A DNA stretch of 64,000 bases from Cristatella mucedo (GCA_009760855.2 WPIO01000045.1:1830501-1894500), one strand, 5' to 3'; counted from the first letter of the stretch, positions 1 to 11,390 are shown. The notes: a model not told the origin generated them from the sequence alone. Made by a program: numbers and translations.

Positions 1-18
1 ACATCGCACCTTATGCTA

Positions 19-19
<1 letters not shown>

Positions 20-92
<73 letters not shown>

Positions 93-205
93 GTGTATAC
101 ATATATATATTACAAATATATATATATATACATATATATTACAAATATATATATATATATATATTACAAATATATATATATATATATATATTACAAATAT
201 ATATC
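20..205. repeat. CA and TA-rich microsatellite
   Basis: A run of about 34 CA dinucleotides is followed by a compound TA tract in which the block 'attacaaatata' recurs four times, separated by TA dinucleotides. The apparent reading frame through it is only the His-Thr and Ile-Tyr translation of the repeat. Confidence 0.97.
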
Positions 206-1019
206 AATGGTCATTCACAAAGCAAATGTTGTGATATAACTCAAGCCTACGATCATCGAACACTAACCTATCACATTATATTTTCACGTTATGTTAAAGT
301 TTCCTTGGTTTAAAAAATTTTGGATCCAGTCCTTGGTTATGAGTTACCGAGTGGTTGGAAAATGTCTAAAACTAAAAAGAATTCAAAGCAAAAAATAAAT
401 GAAAAAGAACTGTTTCAAGCCATTGCTACCCACAGGCATTATAATGACTGTATAGTATCCTGAAACTGTTGCTGCAAATTTAGCCCAAGTTTATCATACT
501 ATTCGGAAGGCAATACATATTCGGTGGAATGTATATCCAGCACCTTTTTAAAAAAACGATGAAATACAGCTAATATAGCTTTGCTTACTTTGCTTTGACG
601 AGTCCACGTAGAAATGATTAATAACCGTTCTTTGGCTCTCCGGCACATTATGCGAAGAGGGTGGGCTTTTCAAGTCATTGAAGGCGAGAGTTGACATGTT
701 TAGTGCCATCACTAGGTTCGGATTTCCTGACTCCAACAAGTGTCCTGGGTAGTTTAGCAGCTGCAATTGAAACAATGCTCTCGATTCAGGAATCAGGGCT
801 CATCCGAAATGGCAAAGAGCGCACCTGCCAGAGACTGCTCTAATCGTTCTGAAAGGGTCTCGGCTATCCACTTGATAGAGCTGGGTCTGCAAAAATACAA
901 CTGTGCACCTTAGTACACTGCATGAGCATGATCTAAGAAGGGGCTTACAGTTAAAAAGATAGCTAATTAGGGCAGAATGCCTTTTTAACAGATCGTTTCC
1001 CGATTGACACACGGGAACT
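206..1019. other. No recognised feature
   Basis: AT-rich sequence with only short frames and no recognisable protein similarity. The last 100-150 bases may belong to the 5' side of the LINE that follows, but I could not read an endonuclease there. Confidence 0.5.
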
Positions 1020-1050
1020 TGTCAAACGACGTACCTTACAAAGCATTGAC

Positions 1051-1818
1051 ATGGTCAAGTTTGTGAAATATGTTTTTGTTGCAGGTCTTCTTGATCTGCA
1101 TTTAGACTCGACCGGCAGCCTCGATACCCTTACTGATGCTATGAACAAGACGACACTCGGGAATTCTCTTGACAAGCATGCTCCCGTTCATTCTATCCGT
1201 GTTCAAAGTCACGGAGATTCCTTTCAATTTACAAAGAAACTCCTAAAGATGGGCTGGGTTAAGCACAGGCTTGAACTTCGTTTCAAGAAGTCAGGGTCTG
1301 ATGCAGATCTAGTCAATTGCAATGACTTCCTTCAAGTTTACTCCCAAAAGATTAAAAAAACCAGGGCTTCTTTTTTTATTCGAAAGCTGAATTCCTGCCG
1401 TTCGGACACTGGACACATATATAAGAATGTAAGCCGTTTACCGGCCAATGCTGTGAAGTCTGACTCCCCAGATATTAAGGGCTCAGCCGAAAAGTTTTCA
1501 GCCTTCTTTACTGAAAAAATTGTGCACATTCGTGCCTCCATTAAGCCCCCTCCGACCAAAGCAATCGCCGTTCCTCAACCTGTGACCTTTCTTAAAAGGT
1601 TCTCCGAGGTTTCTGCATGCAATGTGGCTACCTTAATGAGGTCTAGCAAAAAGAGCTCGTCTCCTGATGACCCTATACCCTCATCTCTGTGGTCTTCACT
1701 TGCAGACCAACTTAGCCCTGCCATAACCAAGATTGTTAATGCTTCTTTGGGAAAAGGGTTCGTCCCAAGTTCTTCAAATCGGCAATCGTTAGACTCATTC
1801 TTAAAAAGGCTGGATTAG
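1051..1818 (+). pseudogene. LINE-A ORF2 fragment, linker before RT
   Basis: An open stretch of about 255 codons that lines up by eye with the minus-strand LINE-A copy at 23,023-23,400: both have 'LDSTGSLD' or 'PDSTDSLD', then 'RDSFQFTK' or 'GDSFQFTK', then a Lys-rich 'KSGSDADLV' or 'KAGSDADLV' segment. The Lys/Arg-rich part and the 'SSPDDPIPSSLW' stretch are typical of the region just before RT fingers in CR1-like elements. The frame is lost at about 1,765, where the RT continues in another frame. No start codon of a genuine ORF2 is implied; this is an internal piece. Confidence 0.85.
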
Positions 1819-2285
1819 GCACAGAGGTCCTTGCAAACTATCGCCCAGTTTTCCTTCTTCCTTTCTTATTAAAGATTCTTGAAAAAATTGTTGCTAAGCA
1901 GCTGTTTAAACAAATTTAAAATTATAGAATTTCAGAAACATTTCAATCAGATTTCAAGAGGCAGCACTCCACTAAAACTGCCTCCTCCGTGTTAGCAATG
2001 ACATTCTATGTGGCAACGACGACGGGAATTTCACTGCCCTAGCTCTGCTAGATCCATCTGATGCCTTTGACACCATTAATCACGAGGTTCTGCTTGAACT
2101 ATTGAGGACGACGATCGGTCTAGCAGACAAAGCACTGGCGTGGTTTAAATCGTACTTCTCTGATCGAGTTCAATCCGTGTCGTGTGGGGGTAAGGTCTCA
2201 CAAACGAGAAGGGTCACCTTTGGAGTCCCTCAAGGGTATGTACTCGGTCTCTTGCAGTTCTCCATTTAAACGCAACTACTGGAAA
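1765..2285 (+). pseudogene. LINE-A reverse transcriptase, fingers and motif A, frameshifted
   Basis: Read by frame-hopping, this part gives 'FFKSAIVRLILKKAG', then 'LANYRPVFLLPFLLKILEK' (the RT fingers block), then after a stop the block 'LALLDPSDAFDTINHEVLL', which is motif A with its catalytic Asp in AFDTI. A segment 'ADKALAWFKSYFSDRVQ' and the pre-YADD block 'GVPQGYVLGLL' follow. Stops near 1,917 and 2,268 and at least one frameshift make it a pseudogene. Confidence 0.85.
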
Positions 2286-2287
2286 AA

Positions 2288-2725
2288 GTGATTAATGCCC
2301 ATGTAATAAATAATCACTTGTATGCTGATGATACTCAGATGTATTTGTCATTCAAACCGTCAGAATCTCCTGCAGCAACTGGGAAACTGAATGCTTGCCT
2401 TGCTGATATTCGATTCCGGATGTCGGAAAACTTCCTGAAATTAAATGATGATAAAACTGAACTGCTGCTCATAAGACACCTTAAGCGTGTGGCTGAATTG
2501 AAAGACTTCCCTCTTCTAATAGGTGATGATATTGTGCGACCATCACTACGTGCTCGAAAGTTAGGTGTAGTTTTCGAAAACTGCCTCAATTTCAAAAGGT
2601 TCCTTCAGAAGACTGCTTCTACAGCTAGCCATCACGTCCGATCCCTATCCAAGATTAGGAGCTGTCTCCCGCAGTTGCTTGTAAACAATTTAACTAGCTC
2701 CTTAGTTCTGTTGTGGCTTGATTAG
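2288..2725 (+). pseudogene. LINE-A reverse transcriptase, YADD palm segment
   Basis: A 145-codon open stretch that starts just before the catalytic YADD box ('HLYADDTQMYLSF') and continues with 'FLKLNDDKTELLLI', the motif-D region typical of CR1/L2-type RTs, and 'RKLGVVFENCLNF' (usually LGVxFDxxLxF). Catalytic Asp residues are intact in this piece, but flanking stops isolate it. It ends at a stop where related elements read 'DYCNSLL'; the next codons here still encode 'CNSLLAGLPKK'. Confidence 0.92.
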
Positions 2726-2727
2726 TG

Positions 2728-3303
2728 CAATTCCCTATTGGCTGGGCTGCCAAAGAAAGCTATTGGGCCACTGCAGCAGACTATGAATATAGCTGCAAGG
2801 CTAGTCTTCAAGTCCCAGCGGTTTTAGCACGTGTCTCCTTTGCTAAAAAAGCTAGGATGGGTGCTGGTTGAGCAACGGATACAGATAAAAGTTCTTAAGC
2901 TGACCCACAAGGCCGGTCAAGGCTTGGCTCCTTCGTACCTAGCTGAACTGCTGCATCAGTTACAGCCTGTTCGTGCCCTCATGTCCAGTGTGGACAATAA
3001 ATTACCGTTTCCATTCCTCTGCTTAAAGACTGTTGATGAGCTTTAGCTCTGCAGGTCCTAGACTGTGGAACTCACTTCCACAATTGCTAAGCAACGACAA
3101 CTACTCTCCTGCTGCCGACTATGGCACATCCTTTTCAGCAGTCCTGAGCTGCTACTTCAATGCTACTCACTACCTCAAATGCTCTCCTGACTCTGCTATG
3201 CTTTCCACTCTCTATGTGACGTGAGACGAAGTCTGTTGGCTACGGAATGCGTACCGAAAGCCGCTTTGTTTGTGAGTGCACTACACAAAACTCTCCTGAG
3301 TAG
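2728..3303 (+). pseudogene. LINE-A ORF2 C-terminal region
   Basis: The reading continues as 'CNSLLAGLPKKAIGPLQQ', then 'LGWVLVEQRIQIKVL', then 'LAPSYLAELLHQLQPVRA'. A shifted frame from about 3,033 gives 'FSSAGPRLWNSLPQLL'. These are the usual blocks at the C-terminus of CR1/L2-like ORF2. The last part, around 'SAVLSCYFNATHYLKCSPDS', is shared with all the minus-strand LINE-A tails in this window. Confidence 0.85.
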
Positions 3304-3355
3304 CCCCCACAAGGTATTTATGACTTTGTGGAGTTACAGACGGAGATACATTACA

Positions 3356-5799
3356 TGACTTAAGATGCCTAAAATACTTCATATTCCAAGCATTTAGCTC
3401 AGACCTCTGTAAACTCTCTTTTAGCATACGGGTTTGAATGCAATAGCAAAAGCAGCAGTGATTTCTGCTCAAGTAGCTCTCTCTTTAGTAGTAAAAATTC
3501 GGCAGTAATTCAACTCCTGTGTTTAACATATTCACCAGACTCACCCTGTCCTATCAGCTAAAGAATCCTGCGGTTCAATTCAAGGTGAAACTTATAAGAT
3601 AATAATGATTTAGTGTGACTAGAAAGTAATGCTACTGAGCGGTGAAATGGCTCTTTCGTCGAGTGTTTACCTTTTGACTTGGCTGGCATGAGGATGTAGC
3701 AAAACGCGCAAGACGCTCGGTCTATCGGGATGAAGAACATACAACCTAACCTCTTAAGGCCCACGGACCTTTGTGGAAAGCTTCACGCAGCTCCATACTC
3801 CAGCGAAATTCCCGAGATAAAATAACATTCTCGATATGAATCTGATATTGATCACTTTTTTCTCGCTCAGGGACCTGATAAAGGATGAAAAAATCTGAGA
3901 CAAGCACAGCATGACAGAGTAGGCTGCAGTTGCAAAGAATCTGTACATCCGTCCACATACTGACCTTGACTGAGATATACCGCTCTTCGCCGACGATTCG
4001 CTTTCTGAATTCACCCAGCTCACTCATTTCTTTCCCGTGAGTAGTATTTGAAATTACGCTTCCCATACAAGTCCCTTCGACCAGTGAAAATTCTGAAATG
4101 AATGTTTCAACTTCATTAATGCCAAGGGTTAATTATGAAATGTAAATAGCTATAAATGTATAAGTGTTAACTAAGATCGGCAGAAAACGATTTCATATAC
4201 CAAATTTAACACAAAAGGAAAATATAGCGAAATAGAGGTTTTTGAGCTGAAGTACAGGCAGTTATTTTATTGTAGTATTATGGTAGAGTCACTAAAGCTT
4301 CTTAAGTATTTAGATACGTCTGTACTTTTTCAGACTTTGCTGCTTCTATATAACGTGTAATTGAGACCACCTTTTTGAAATTACTAGCCGGATTGTGCAA
4401 TCAGAGCGACATAGTGAGTATATCAGTAAAATGGAGAAAGCGACATATATTTGCTCACTAATAAAAAATAAGAAAGATGTTAAGGTCCGTCAATTTAAAT
4501 TTTGATTAGTTCAATGTAAAACCAATTAAAATTAGGCATTTTGACAACATTTTAGAGTAAAATAAAAGAAAATTGTAGTATTTATTATGACGGGTTCACT
4601 TGCTGCAGGCTGATCGAAATGAGGAAACTCACCTTTAACTTTCAGACTCTTTGAAGACCGTAACGAAGTCGACTGGGTCAAATTTTCCAGCTTTCTCTTA
4701 CCAATTCCTGCCATCAATCGAGTCTGAAATCAGTAACAGCGGTTTTTTATTAATTTTGTAGCTCTCTGGAGGAGTTCAAAGCACCTCTAATTGCGTTATT
4801 TGTATAGATCTTGCAGCCTTCGGAGTTAAAAGCACCGTGTTCGGTACGCTGAGTGATGAATAGTACACTTACTTGTGCTAGCACAGAAGCATCGATGTCT
4901 ACACGACGCTAAAGGAGATAAATATTAGTTAGCCAAACACGGACGGATATCAAGGATGACCCAAATTACCAAATAGCTTTGGTATGTTCGCTAAAAGTGT
5001 TAAGAAAAGTATCGTGCTTGAAATAAACTTAAGTGCAAACACTTGGAATATTTCCAGAATGCTAGCAAGCTCATTTTATTGAAATAATATTACGTAAGAT
5101 GAATCGTAGAATATTTAGTGCTTAGAGCTTTCTAGCAACAGCATCAAGCACCTTTTAGTCAAATTCTGGCTTCAAACGTTTAGATTAGCATATAAGGATT
5201 GTATTGGTTGGCTGGGCCAACAGCAGGGCTTGGTAGCTTGTGCTACTTTGGCTATACATGCAGCTATGCCAGAAGGCATTAGCTTAAAGGACGTGTGGAG
5301 GTCACACTTCATCACCTAATCCAATTTTAAGTCGTACAGAAAGTCACTTTCATTATCCACTGCAGGCGAAGTATTGACAGCCCTTCGGACAGTTCTACTA
5401 TACAAATACGGCTGCTCTATCAATCGACCTTTTCCGTTTTGACCATTTGTACTGCCGATCAGTCCAGGCAAAGTCGAATTGATCGGGTTAACAAATGCAA
5501 GCCTTGGCTTGAAGAGATGTTCATACTCTCCTTCATAAATTTTTTAGAGACCAGATTAACAACACATTCCCCATTAACTAGTTGGATTTTTCGGGATAAG
5601 CGGCTGTTTTTAGATGTCACCTTAGTTACTGATCATGAGATTGCTCGCTAAACTGAGCATCCGATCACTTAAACATTATAAGTACAATGAAGAGTTCATA
5701 TTATACCTTAAGAGGACTACTTTTCTCTCGACCAAATATTAGAGAATATGTACTAACTGAAATCGTATACAAGCTCCGGAAAATAGCAATTATAACAAT
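3356..5799. other. No recognised feature
   Basis: About 2.4 kb of AT-rich sequence. Reading frames are short and show no recognisable family. I see no exon-like block with splice borders, no long tandem repeat and no clear retroelement motif. Confidence 0.5.
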
Positions 5800-5804
5800 A
5801 CTAG

Positions 5805-5900
5805 CAATGTACTTGATAAAGCGCCCTCAGAGAACTCAATCTCTTTCTAGGCGCTTTACATTTGCTGCAAAGGAAAATGCAATTGAAAGATGAGTAATAA
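5805..5900 (-). mobile_element. LINE-B / SINE 3' tail fragment
   Basis: The block 'taaagcgccctcagagaac', 'ctaggcgctttacatttgc' is the reverse complement of the 3' end seen at 30,960-31,050. That end has a short stem formed by 'agcgcc...agag' and 'ctct...ggcgct', and is followed in full copies by ATT repeats. This piece has lost the ATT repeat. Confidence 0.8.
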
Positions 5901-6027
5901 AACTCAGCCCACTAGTTAATCATTATGACATGCGAAATTTTCGCTATGATAAGTACACAAAAAACGTCAACCATAATTGCAGCATAAATAGCCAGAGCGA
6001 AAAAATACTCGCCTGCTTGCAAGCGTT

Positions 6028-6400
6028 TGCTATAATAATAATAATAATAATAATGCACTTTATAAAGTGCCCTCAGAGAACTCAATCCATTTCTCGGAGC
6101 TTCACATTTGCTGAAAAGGGAAACCGATTGAATAGTGAGTAATATCATGCTTGATAAACAACATGAATGACGTTGTTAATGGTGACATGCATAGGGTCAG
6201 CATGCCAAGATGGTTAGTAGCAGCATGCACAGTGTCAGCACGCATAAGCACATGAAAGACGAATCACAGAGACGCACTAAATGCTGTTCTAAACAGATGT
6301 TTTTGGAAGTTTTATTAAGTGTGGTCAGGTCTGGGGATGTTCTGACGCAAGTCGGGAGGGAGTTCCAGGCTTTGGAAGAATAAATGCACGGACTCCAAGG
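6028..6400 (-). mobile_element. LINE-B 3' end, minus strand
   Basis: Read on the minus strand this starts with the end of the ORF2 C-terminal domain ('AWNSLP' region at about 6,350-6,380). It runs through an untranslated stretch containing repeated 'tgctgacac' and 'catgctgacc' words, and ends in the 'agcgcc...ctctgaggg' stem and an ATT run (AAT on the + strand, 6,030-6,053). It is colinear with the copies at 10,715-11,040 and 30,790-31,050. Confidence 0.85.
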
Positions 6401-7080
6401 GATTTGAGGTTCGTACGAGATATTTGTAGACTGTTGGGGTACTAGTTATGAGGTTTGTACAAGATAGTGGTAAACTGCTATGGGAAAAAATGTTATTGAT
6501 AAGTGCTAAACGAAATGTTACAATTACAGCTCATTTTTTTCAAGATTCATGGCCCTCACATCTTACCTTAGCATAAGCGATAACTCCACAAATAACAATT
6601 CGTAAGGACTTGGTATTGGGTACTCCAAGTCAACATTTGCTCATATCTGAGATCTTGCTACACGCCCTGTCTAAATCATTCGTCGTTATTCACCATTTTT
6701 ATCTCATGCAGAAGATGTCATTTCAATGCATCTATTACAATTTCAGTAAAGGTGACCTACTTAACGCCACATAGTTAGGAAATGATAAGCACAGCAGCGT
6801 ATTACTTACACGGCTAAATAATTAAAGAAAAGTGAACGCACTTAATGCAAGGAAGAGGAAATTAATTGTGCCAGCTATTTATAGTGTCAAATTCAACTAA
6901 ATCTCTTGGATTACCTCATAACTTAAAATATCTGCTATAAAACTATGGCAATTTACACGCACACAAACTATTATACATAAATTATTTAGATGCCTAGACT
7001 GATGCATTTTTGAAATCGTACAATGTTTTATACTTGATCGGAAAATATTTTTACAGTATCTAATTTAAAGAACTGCCTAT
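6401..7080. other. No recognised feature
   Basis: AT-rich spacer without a supportable gene or repeat. Confidence 0.45.
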
Positions 7081-7081
7081 G

Positions 7082-7348
7082 TAATGCAATGTAATGTAAT
7101 GTAGCTCCGTCAGTAACTCCACAAAGTCATAAAGATCGTGTGGGTGTTACGCAGGAGAGTTTTGTATAGCGCACTCACAGCCTAAGCGGCTTTCGGTACG
7201 CATTCGGTAGCCAGCAGACTTCGTCTCACGCAACAAAGAGAAAGTGGCAAGCATAGCAGAGTCAGGAGAGCAGTTGAGGTAGTGAGTAGCATGGAAGTAG
7301 CAGTTCAGGACCGCTGAAAAAGATGTGCCACAGTCGGCATAAAGAGCT
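7082..7348 (-). mobile_element. LINE-A 3' end, minus strand
   Basis: On the + strand it begins with a tail 'atgcaatgtaatgtaatgta', the reverse complement of the TACAT tail. Then come 'ctccacaaagtcataaaga' and the encoded C-terminus (minus strand 'NCYFHATHYLNCSPDSAML', 'RETKSAGYRMRTESRLGCE'). It is 5' truncated after about 270 bp, as expected for incomplete target-primed reverse transcription. Confidence 0.9.
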
Positions 7349-8595
7349 TTTAAGAACCTATAATTTACTAGGATGAGCACGTAAGATAAGTGTATTTGAA
7401 CTCTTAAGACAAATAGTGCATTTGCAAGCGAAAATAAGCACTCAATGGAGGAATTGTATTTTATGCTGCAACATGTGCATACTATTTTAAGAATATGAAG
7501 AAGCAAGAATTGTGCTAGACCACATTATTTGGAAACATTCCATTTGCTAGCCATTCAGTATTGTTTGATAATCTAAAATATAGATGAAATCGTTAGTAAA
7601 TTCCACAATAGTGAACGTGGTTACTTCATATGTCCGTAATTTAATAAGAAGCTGCTGCCTAAACTCTCATTGCTTGCATTCAAAAGCTACTTTGCGACTA
7701 CACAGCCTTCCGCTATAATGGCTTGCGAACTGTTAACACGACTGTGACATTATAAATTTAACAACGCCATTCCTGAAACAATGTATTTCATAGATCAGCA
7801 GCCGACTAATCAAGAAAGAATAATTAAGACGACAACCGAGGTCGCGAGCTGCATCCCTGCGGCGCATATGAAGCGCATGGATAGAGATTCGGTTATCGTA
7901 AGGAGCTAAACCAATGAATTAAACTTTAGTTTTTCAGTTTTACTAAGCTTTATTCATATGCTATACTGAAATTTTTGGGTCTGGTGAAATGGAGGCCATA
8001 AGAATTTTTTCCGTGTAATTCGCGACTCCAGTTGCACAGGAAGTGGACAGCCAAATGCCATCCAATGACGCAGCACCCAGCCTCTAATAACAACAGTTAT
8101 ATCCCGAATATATTAGGGGCACTCGAAAAAAAGTATAACAAGAAGAAAGAACCCGTCCCTTGCCACTGTTATGATCGCTCAGTCCTCACTCGCTAAGACA
8201 GTGGCACAGCGTGTGCAATGGGCAATACCCTGACCATTGTAGTACGCCAACGATAATGACACAGCGCTTGATATTCTGAAAGTAACACCAGCAAAACAAC
8301 GTATTTGCAAAGCACAATCAACAGCACAATCAACATATTTCGGTTGATGCAATTAGTGACTTCCAACAGAATCGTTTGCAGCCTACGTTGAGCGCTAGTA
8401 CTCACCGACTCTTCTACCCTTACTCCAAATGAGCGACTGTGGTCCGGCCCATGCGTTATGTAGTAGCCATGTCATAAGTAATACAATAATCTTGGTCACG
8501 CGTTGTCGTAAATGGTGTTTCGCGTAAGCTTATGCTTATCGTGACTATTTAACGAATAGCTTAGTTCTACTTCAGCGGCCTTCCTTCATAATATT
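7349..8595. other. No gene; possible SINE scrap near 7,836-7,885
   Basis: There is no supportable coding exon. The words 'accgaggtcgcgagctgcat', 'ccctgcggcgcatatgaagc' resemble the end of the tRNA-like head at 59,385-59,425 ('accgaggtcgtgggcttgga', 'ccccgtggcatatgcgaagt'). A decayed SINE head is therefore possible, but the match is short. Confidence 0.4.
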
Positions 8596-8599
8596 ATTT

Positions 8600-8715
8600 T
8601 TGAGCATGCTAAAACTAACCATTAGACCATGCTCCCTTTGCAGCAAACGCAAGTGCCAAGAAAGAGAGTGGGTGCTCTGAGTTTTCCATAGCAAATGGAT
8701 TACTATTACAATTTC
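8600..8715 (+). mobile_element. LINE-B / SINE 3' tail fragment
   Basis: The text 'tttgcagcaaacgcaagtgc' and 'gtgggtgctctgagttttcc', ending 'attactattac', follows the 30,976-31,050 tail position by position with many substitutions. It is an old, partial copy. Confidence 0.6.
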
Positions 8716-10002
8716 TGTAAGGCTGTCAAACTTTAGTCCATAATTGCGAAGCATTGAACGGCCGTCGTGTATCAAGCAAACCGGACACGCTGCTTCACAC
8801 GGTTGGATAACTTCAAAATTACGTTCCCTTACAAGGGCGCATTAAAGACATCCCACCTCTTTCGTGAAATCGTGAATGGACCAAGTGGTACTTAGCTATG
8901 GCTAGTATCAATCAACTAAGAGATGAACATTACTGATTTCAGAGAACTCGTTTACTTCGAATCCGCGAACTTAATCCTATTACCGCCTGTCCAGTCCGCA
9001 TTAGCCGCTAACTGCACTAAGTAAAACGATACTCTTCATTGTGGACGCATCCGATTGAGCATTCCTTTGGAGCTCGTCTTGCTGTTAGATTCACGCCAAA
9101 TGCTCGTGACCGACGCTCAAAGAAGCGAGTCACTCCGTTACTGTCCTGTCGGTCACATGGGCAGAGAAAACAAGGAAACTTCATGAAAGCCTCTTGGGAA
9201 CCATCAGGAGTGACACTATTCTGACGTCTACAAGAATCACCCAGCCGTAGTCGCCACATTTCAAGGCATTCAGCAGCAACTTGACACGAATGCAGTCCTC
9301 TTTGAGGCCCACAGAGCGCGCCATAGAAAGAGATGGCAATTTGTATCTGTTATGAAGCAGCACGTCATTGAGACTCTGATGATGAACTGCATATGAATAG
9401 GCTTCATTCAATGGAGTGACATGCGATTTCTCTAGCCTTGTATAGATCGGCCACATTATGGCAGAAGCACTGTCCATCTTGCTGATTGAAGAAGTTTAAA
9501 AAAGTTGGCGTCACTTTCTCAGATCGGTTACTTTCACACTTTCATCCATCAAAATCTACTCCTTAAGCCTTGAAGTCGGGTTTTACCATTGGACTTTGTA
9601 AACCTAAGGTCTCTAATCAGCCCGTTGACGTCTTTCTGGTTGAGGAAAGTATGGCTTATTCTCCTCAGCCAAATATGCGAAATGGAAGTGACAGCAAATG
9701 GGCTGTACAAGAACCGCTGCTCTATCGAAATAGATCTACTAGAAACTCCTGCAACGCCGTGCGTGCGAAATTGGTCGAAAGAATATACTCTAATGTAGGG
9801 CCTTACGAGTGCATTAGTGAGACGTATGGCTCTCGCGCGCAAAGACTCATAAAAAAAATGATCATTGTCAGCCTCTTAACTTGTACCCTTCACCCTTAGC
9901 CGTATGCATCGTTGGTCTTGGAATTTTTGGTCTGCCGCTTTCCACTTAAACTGATAGAGAAGACGTAGTCATAACTTGTGTTCACCAACTAATAAATTAT
10001 AA
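8716..10002. other. No recognised feature
   Basis: Several overlapping short frames on both strands (for example around 9,017-9,260 and 9,549-9,899) show no family features and no clear splice borders. I treat them as chance. Confidence 0.45.
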
Positions 10003-10046
10003 TTATTAAGTATTTATTTATTTAATTTATTTATTATTATTATTTA

Positions 10047-10078
<32 letters not shown>

Positions 10079-10140
10079 ATTATTATATTAAAAATTTATT
10101 TATTTAAATAAATAAACAAATAATAATTATAATAAATTAC
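10003..10140. repeat. ATT/TTA low-complexity block
   Basis: About 140 bp of almost pure A and T, mainly TTA and TTTA repeats. It is followed by an inverted A-rich half, 'aaataaataaacaaataata', so the block could form an AT hairpin. Confidence 0.9.
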
Positions 10141-10235
10141 CAACTTGTGTTTACCAACTGTAATTATTTGCAGGAGTCCAGCAAAATGCATCCAAATATT
10201 GAGCCATTCACTATGGTGATTATCGCTGCCTTATC

Positions 10236-10345
10236 ATAATCCGTCTGTAAGCTATCAAAATCCGTCTCTAGGTCATCGTAATCCGTCTGTAAGATACAAT
10301 TATCCGTCTCTAAATTATGATAAGCCGTCTTTATTTCTGTTCTCC
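10236..10345 (-). repeat. 21-bp tandem repeat with a coding-like 7-residue period
   Basis: The words 'atccgtctgtaagctatc', 'atccgtctctaggtcatcg', 'atccgtctgtaagatac', 'atccgtctctaaattat' repeat about every 21-25 bp. On the minus strand the open frame reads 'LETD...LQTDYDDLETDF' and 'DSLQTDYD', a heptad-like pattern. No adjacent exon signal or known protein family was recognised. Confidence 0.7.
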
Positions 10346-10547
10346 TAGCCACTAGTCGCTGCATTATTAATTGGTAGTGCCCTACGTCACTCGTACAGTG
10401 CAACGTTTTTCAAAGAAATTCATTATAGAATCATTTCAATTTTACTCATCTAAGGTTTTTTGAAATCGAAGTCTTAAGAGATCATCTTCAGCACTCTAAG
10501 GAGCTAAGAATTTTTTATTTGTACTTCTCGCCGCACTTCTCGTATTT

Positions 10548-10690
10548 CACATGCACTGGCTCCCTGTCAAGCAACGCATCGACTTCAAGGTTTTTTGTCG
10601 CTCACTCTTAGGTCAATTCCTTCTTTGGCTCCAGCCTATCTCTCAGATCTACTCCCGCACCAGGCGAAGCATCGTACCACCCCCTTTTCG
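10548..10690 (+). mobile_element. LINE-B RT C-terminal fragment, plus strand
   Basis: The sequence encodes 'HWLPVKQRIDFKV', the highly characteristic block after the RT thumb in CR1/L2-like LINEs, followed by a decayed 'LAPAYLSDLL'-like stretch. It breaks off at a short repeated 'cggaattcacga' (10,688-10,713), where the minus-strand fragment begins. Confidence 0.8.
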
Positions 10691-10711
10691 GAATTCACGA
10701 TTTCGGAATTC

Positions 10712-11045
10712 ACGACGTGCCCTCAGAGAATCTCTTTCTAGGCGCTTTACATTTGCTGCAAAGTGATACGCAATAGAATAGTAAGTAAAATCATGCTTGA
10801 AAAACAAACACTGAATAATATGGTTAGGGGTTACATGCACTGGGTCAGCATGCAAATGTGGTTAGTGGCAGCATGAACAGTGTCAGCACGCATAAGCACA
10901 CCAAGGACGAATCACAGGGACCCACTAAATGCTGTCCTAAATAGGTGTGTTTTTAAGTTCTTTTTAAATGTGGTCAGGCCAGGGGATGTTCTGACGCAGG
11001 TCGGGAGGGAGTTCCAGGCTTTGGGAGCATACGAACTAAATCCAC
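10712..11045 (-). mobile_element. LINE-B 3' end, minus strand
   Basis: On the minus strand it encodes 'FSSYAPKAWNSLPTCVR' and 'FKKNLKTHLFRTAFSG', a typical LINE ORF2 C-terminus. The 3' region with 'tgctgacactgttcatgctg' and the 'aaagcgcc...gagggc' tail follows. It is truncated exactly where the LINE-A fragment starts. Confidence 0.9.
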
Positions 11046-11390
11046 GATTCGGTACGCATTCGGTAGCCAACAGACTTCGTCTCACGCAACAAAGAGAAAG
11101 TGGGAAACATAGTAGAGTCAGGAGAGCAGTTGAGGTAGTGAGTAGCATGGAAGTAGCAGCTCAGGACCACTGAAAAGGATGTGCCACAGTCGGTAGTAGG
11201 AGAGTAGTTGTCGCTGCGTACGGATTGTGGAAGCGAGTTCCACAGTCTAGGACCTGCAGAGCTAAAGCTTCCGTCGCCAACTGCCTTTAAGTGGAGGAAT
11301 GGGATAGCTAATTTATTGTCCACACAGGACCTGAGGGCGCGAACAGGCTGAAACTGATGCAGCCGTACTACTGCTCAGCAATTGTTGCGC
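11046..11390 (-). mobile_element. LINE-A 3' fragment, minus strand
   Basis: It encodes on the minus strand 'DNKLAIPFLHLKAVGD', 'FSSAGPRLWNSLPQSVR' and 'SCYFHATHYLNCSPDSTM', all LINE-A C-terminal blocks. The terminal TACAT tail is missing because the fragment is interrupted by the LINE-B piece at 11,045. Confidence 0.9.

Larger units (their letters stand above)
1020..3355 (+). mobile_element. LINE-A copy, broken non-LTR retrotransposon
   Basis: This is the longest copy of a CR1/L2/Jockey-like LINE family that I call LINE-A. It holds, in order, the endonuclease-RT linker, the RT with motif A (AFDTI), a VPQG block and YADD, the thumb region, and a C-terminal stretch with 'GPRLWNSLPQLL'. The 3' end near 3,305-3,352 reads 'tttgtggagttacagacgg' and then a 'tacattacat' tail, which also appears in reverse complement at the other copies. 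At least two frameshifts and several stops break the open reading frame, so it is not autonomous. The amino-terminal endonuclease is missing (5' truncation). The sequence here directly shows the RT motifs; the family assignment is inferred from motif order. Confidence 0.9.
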
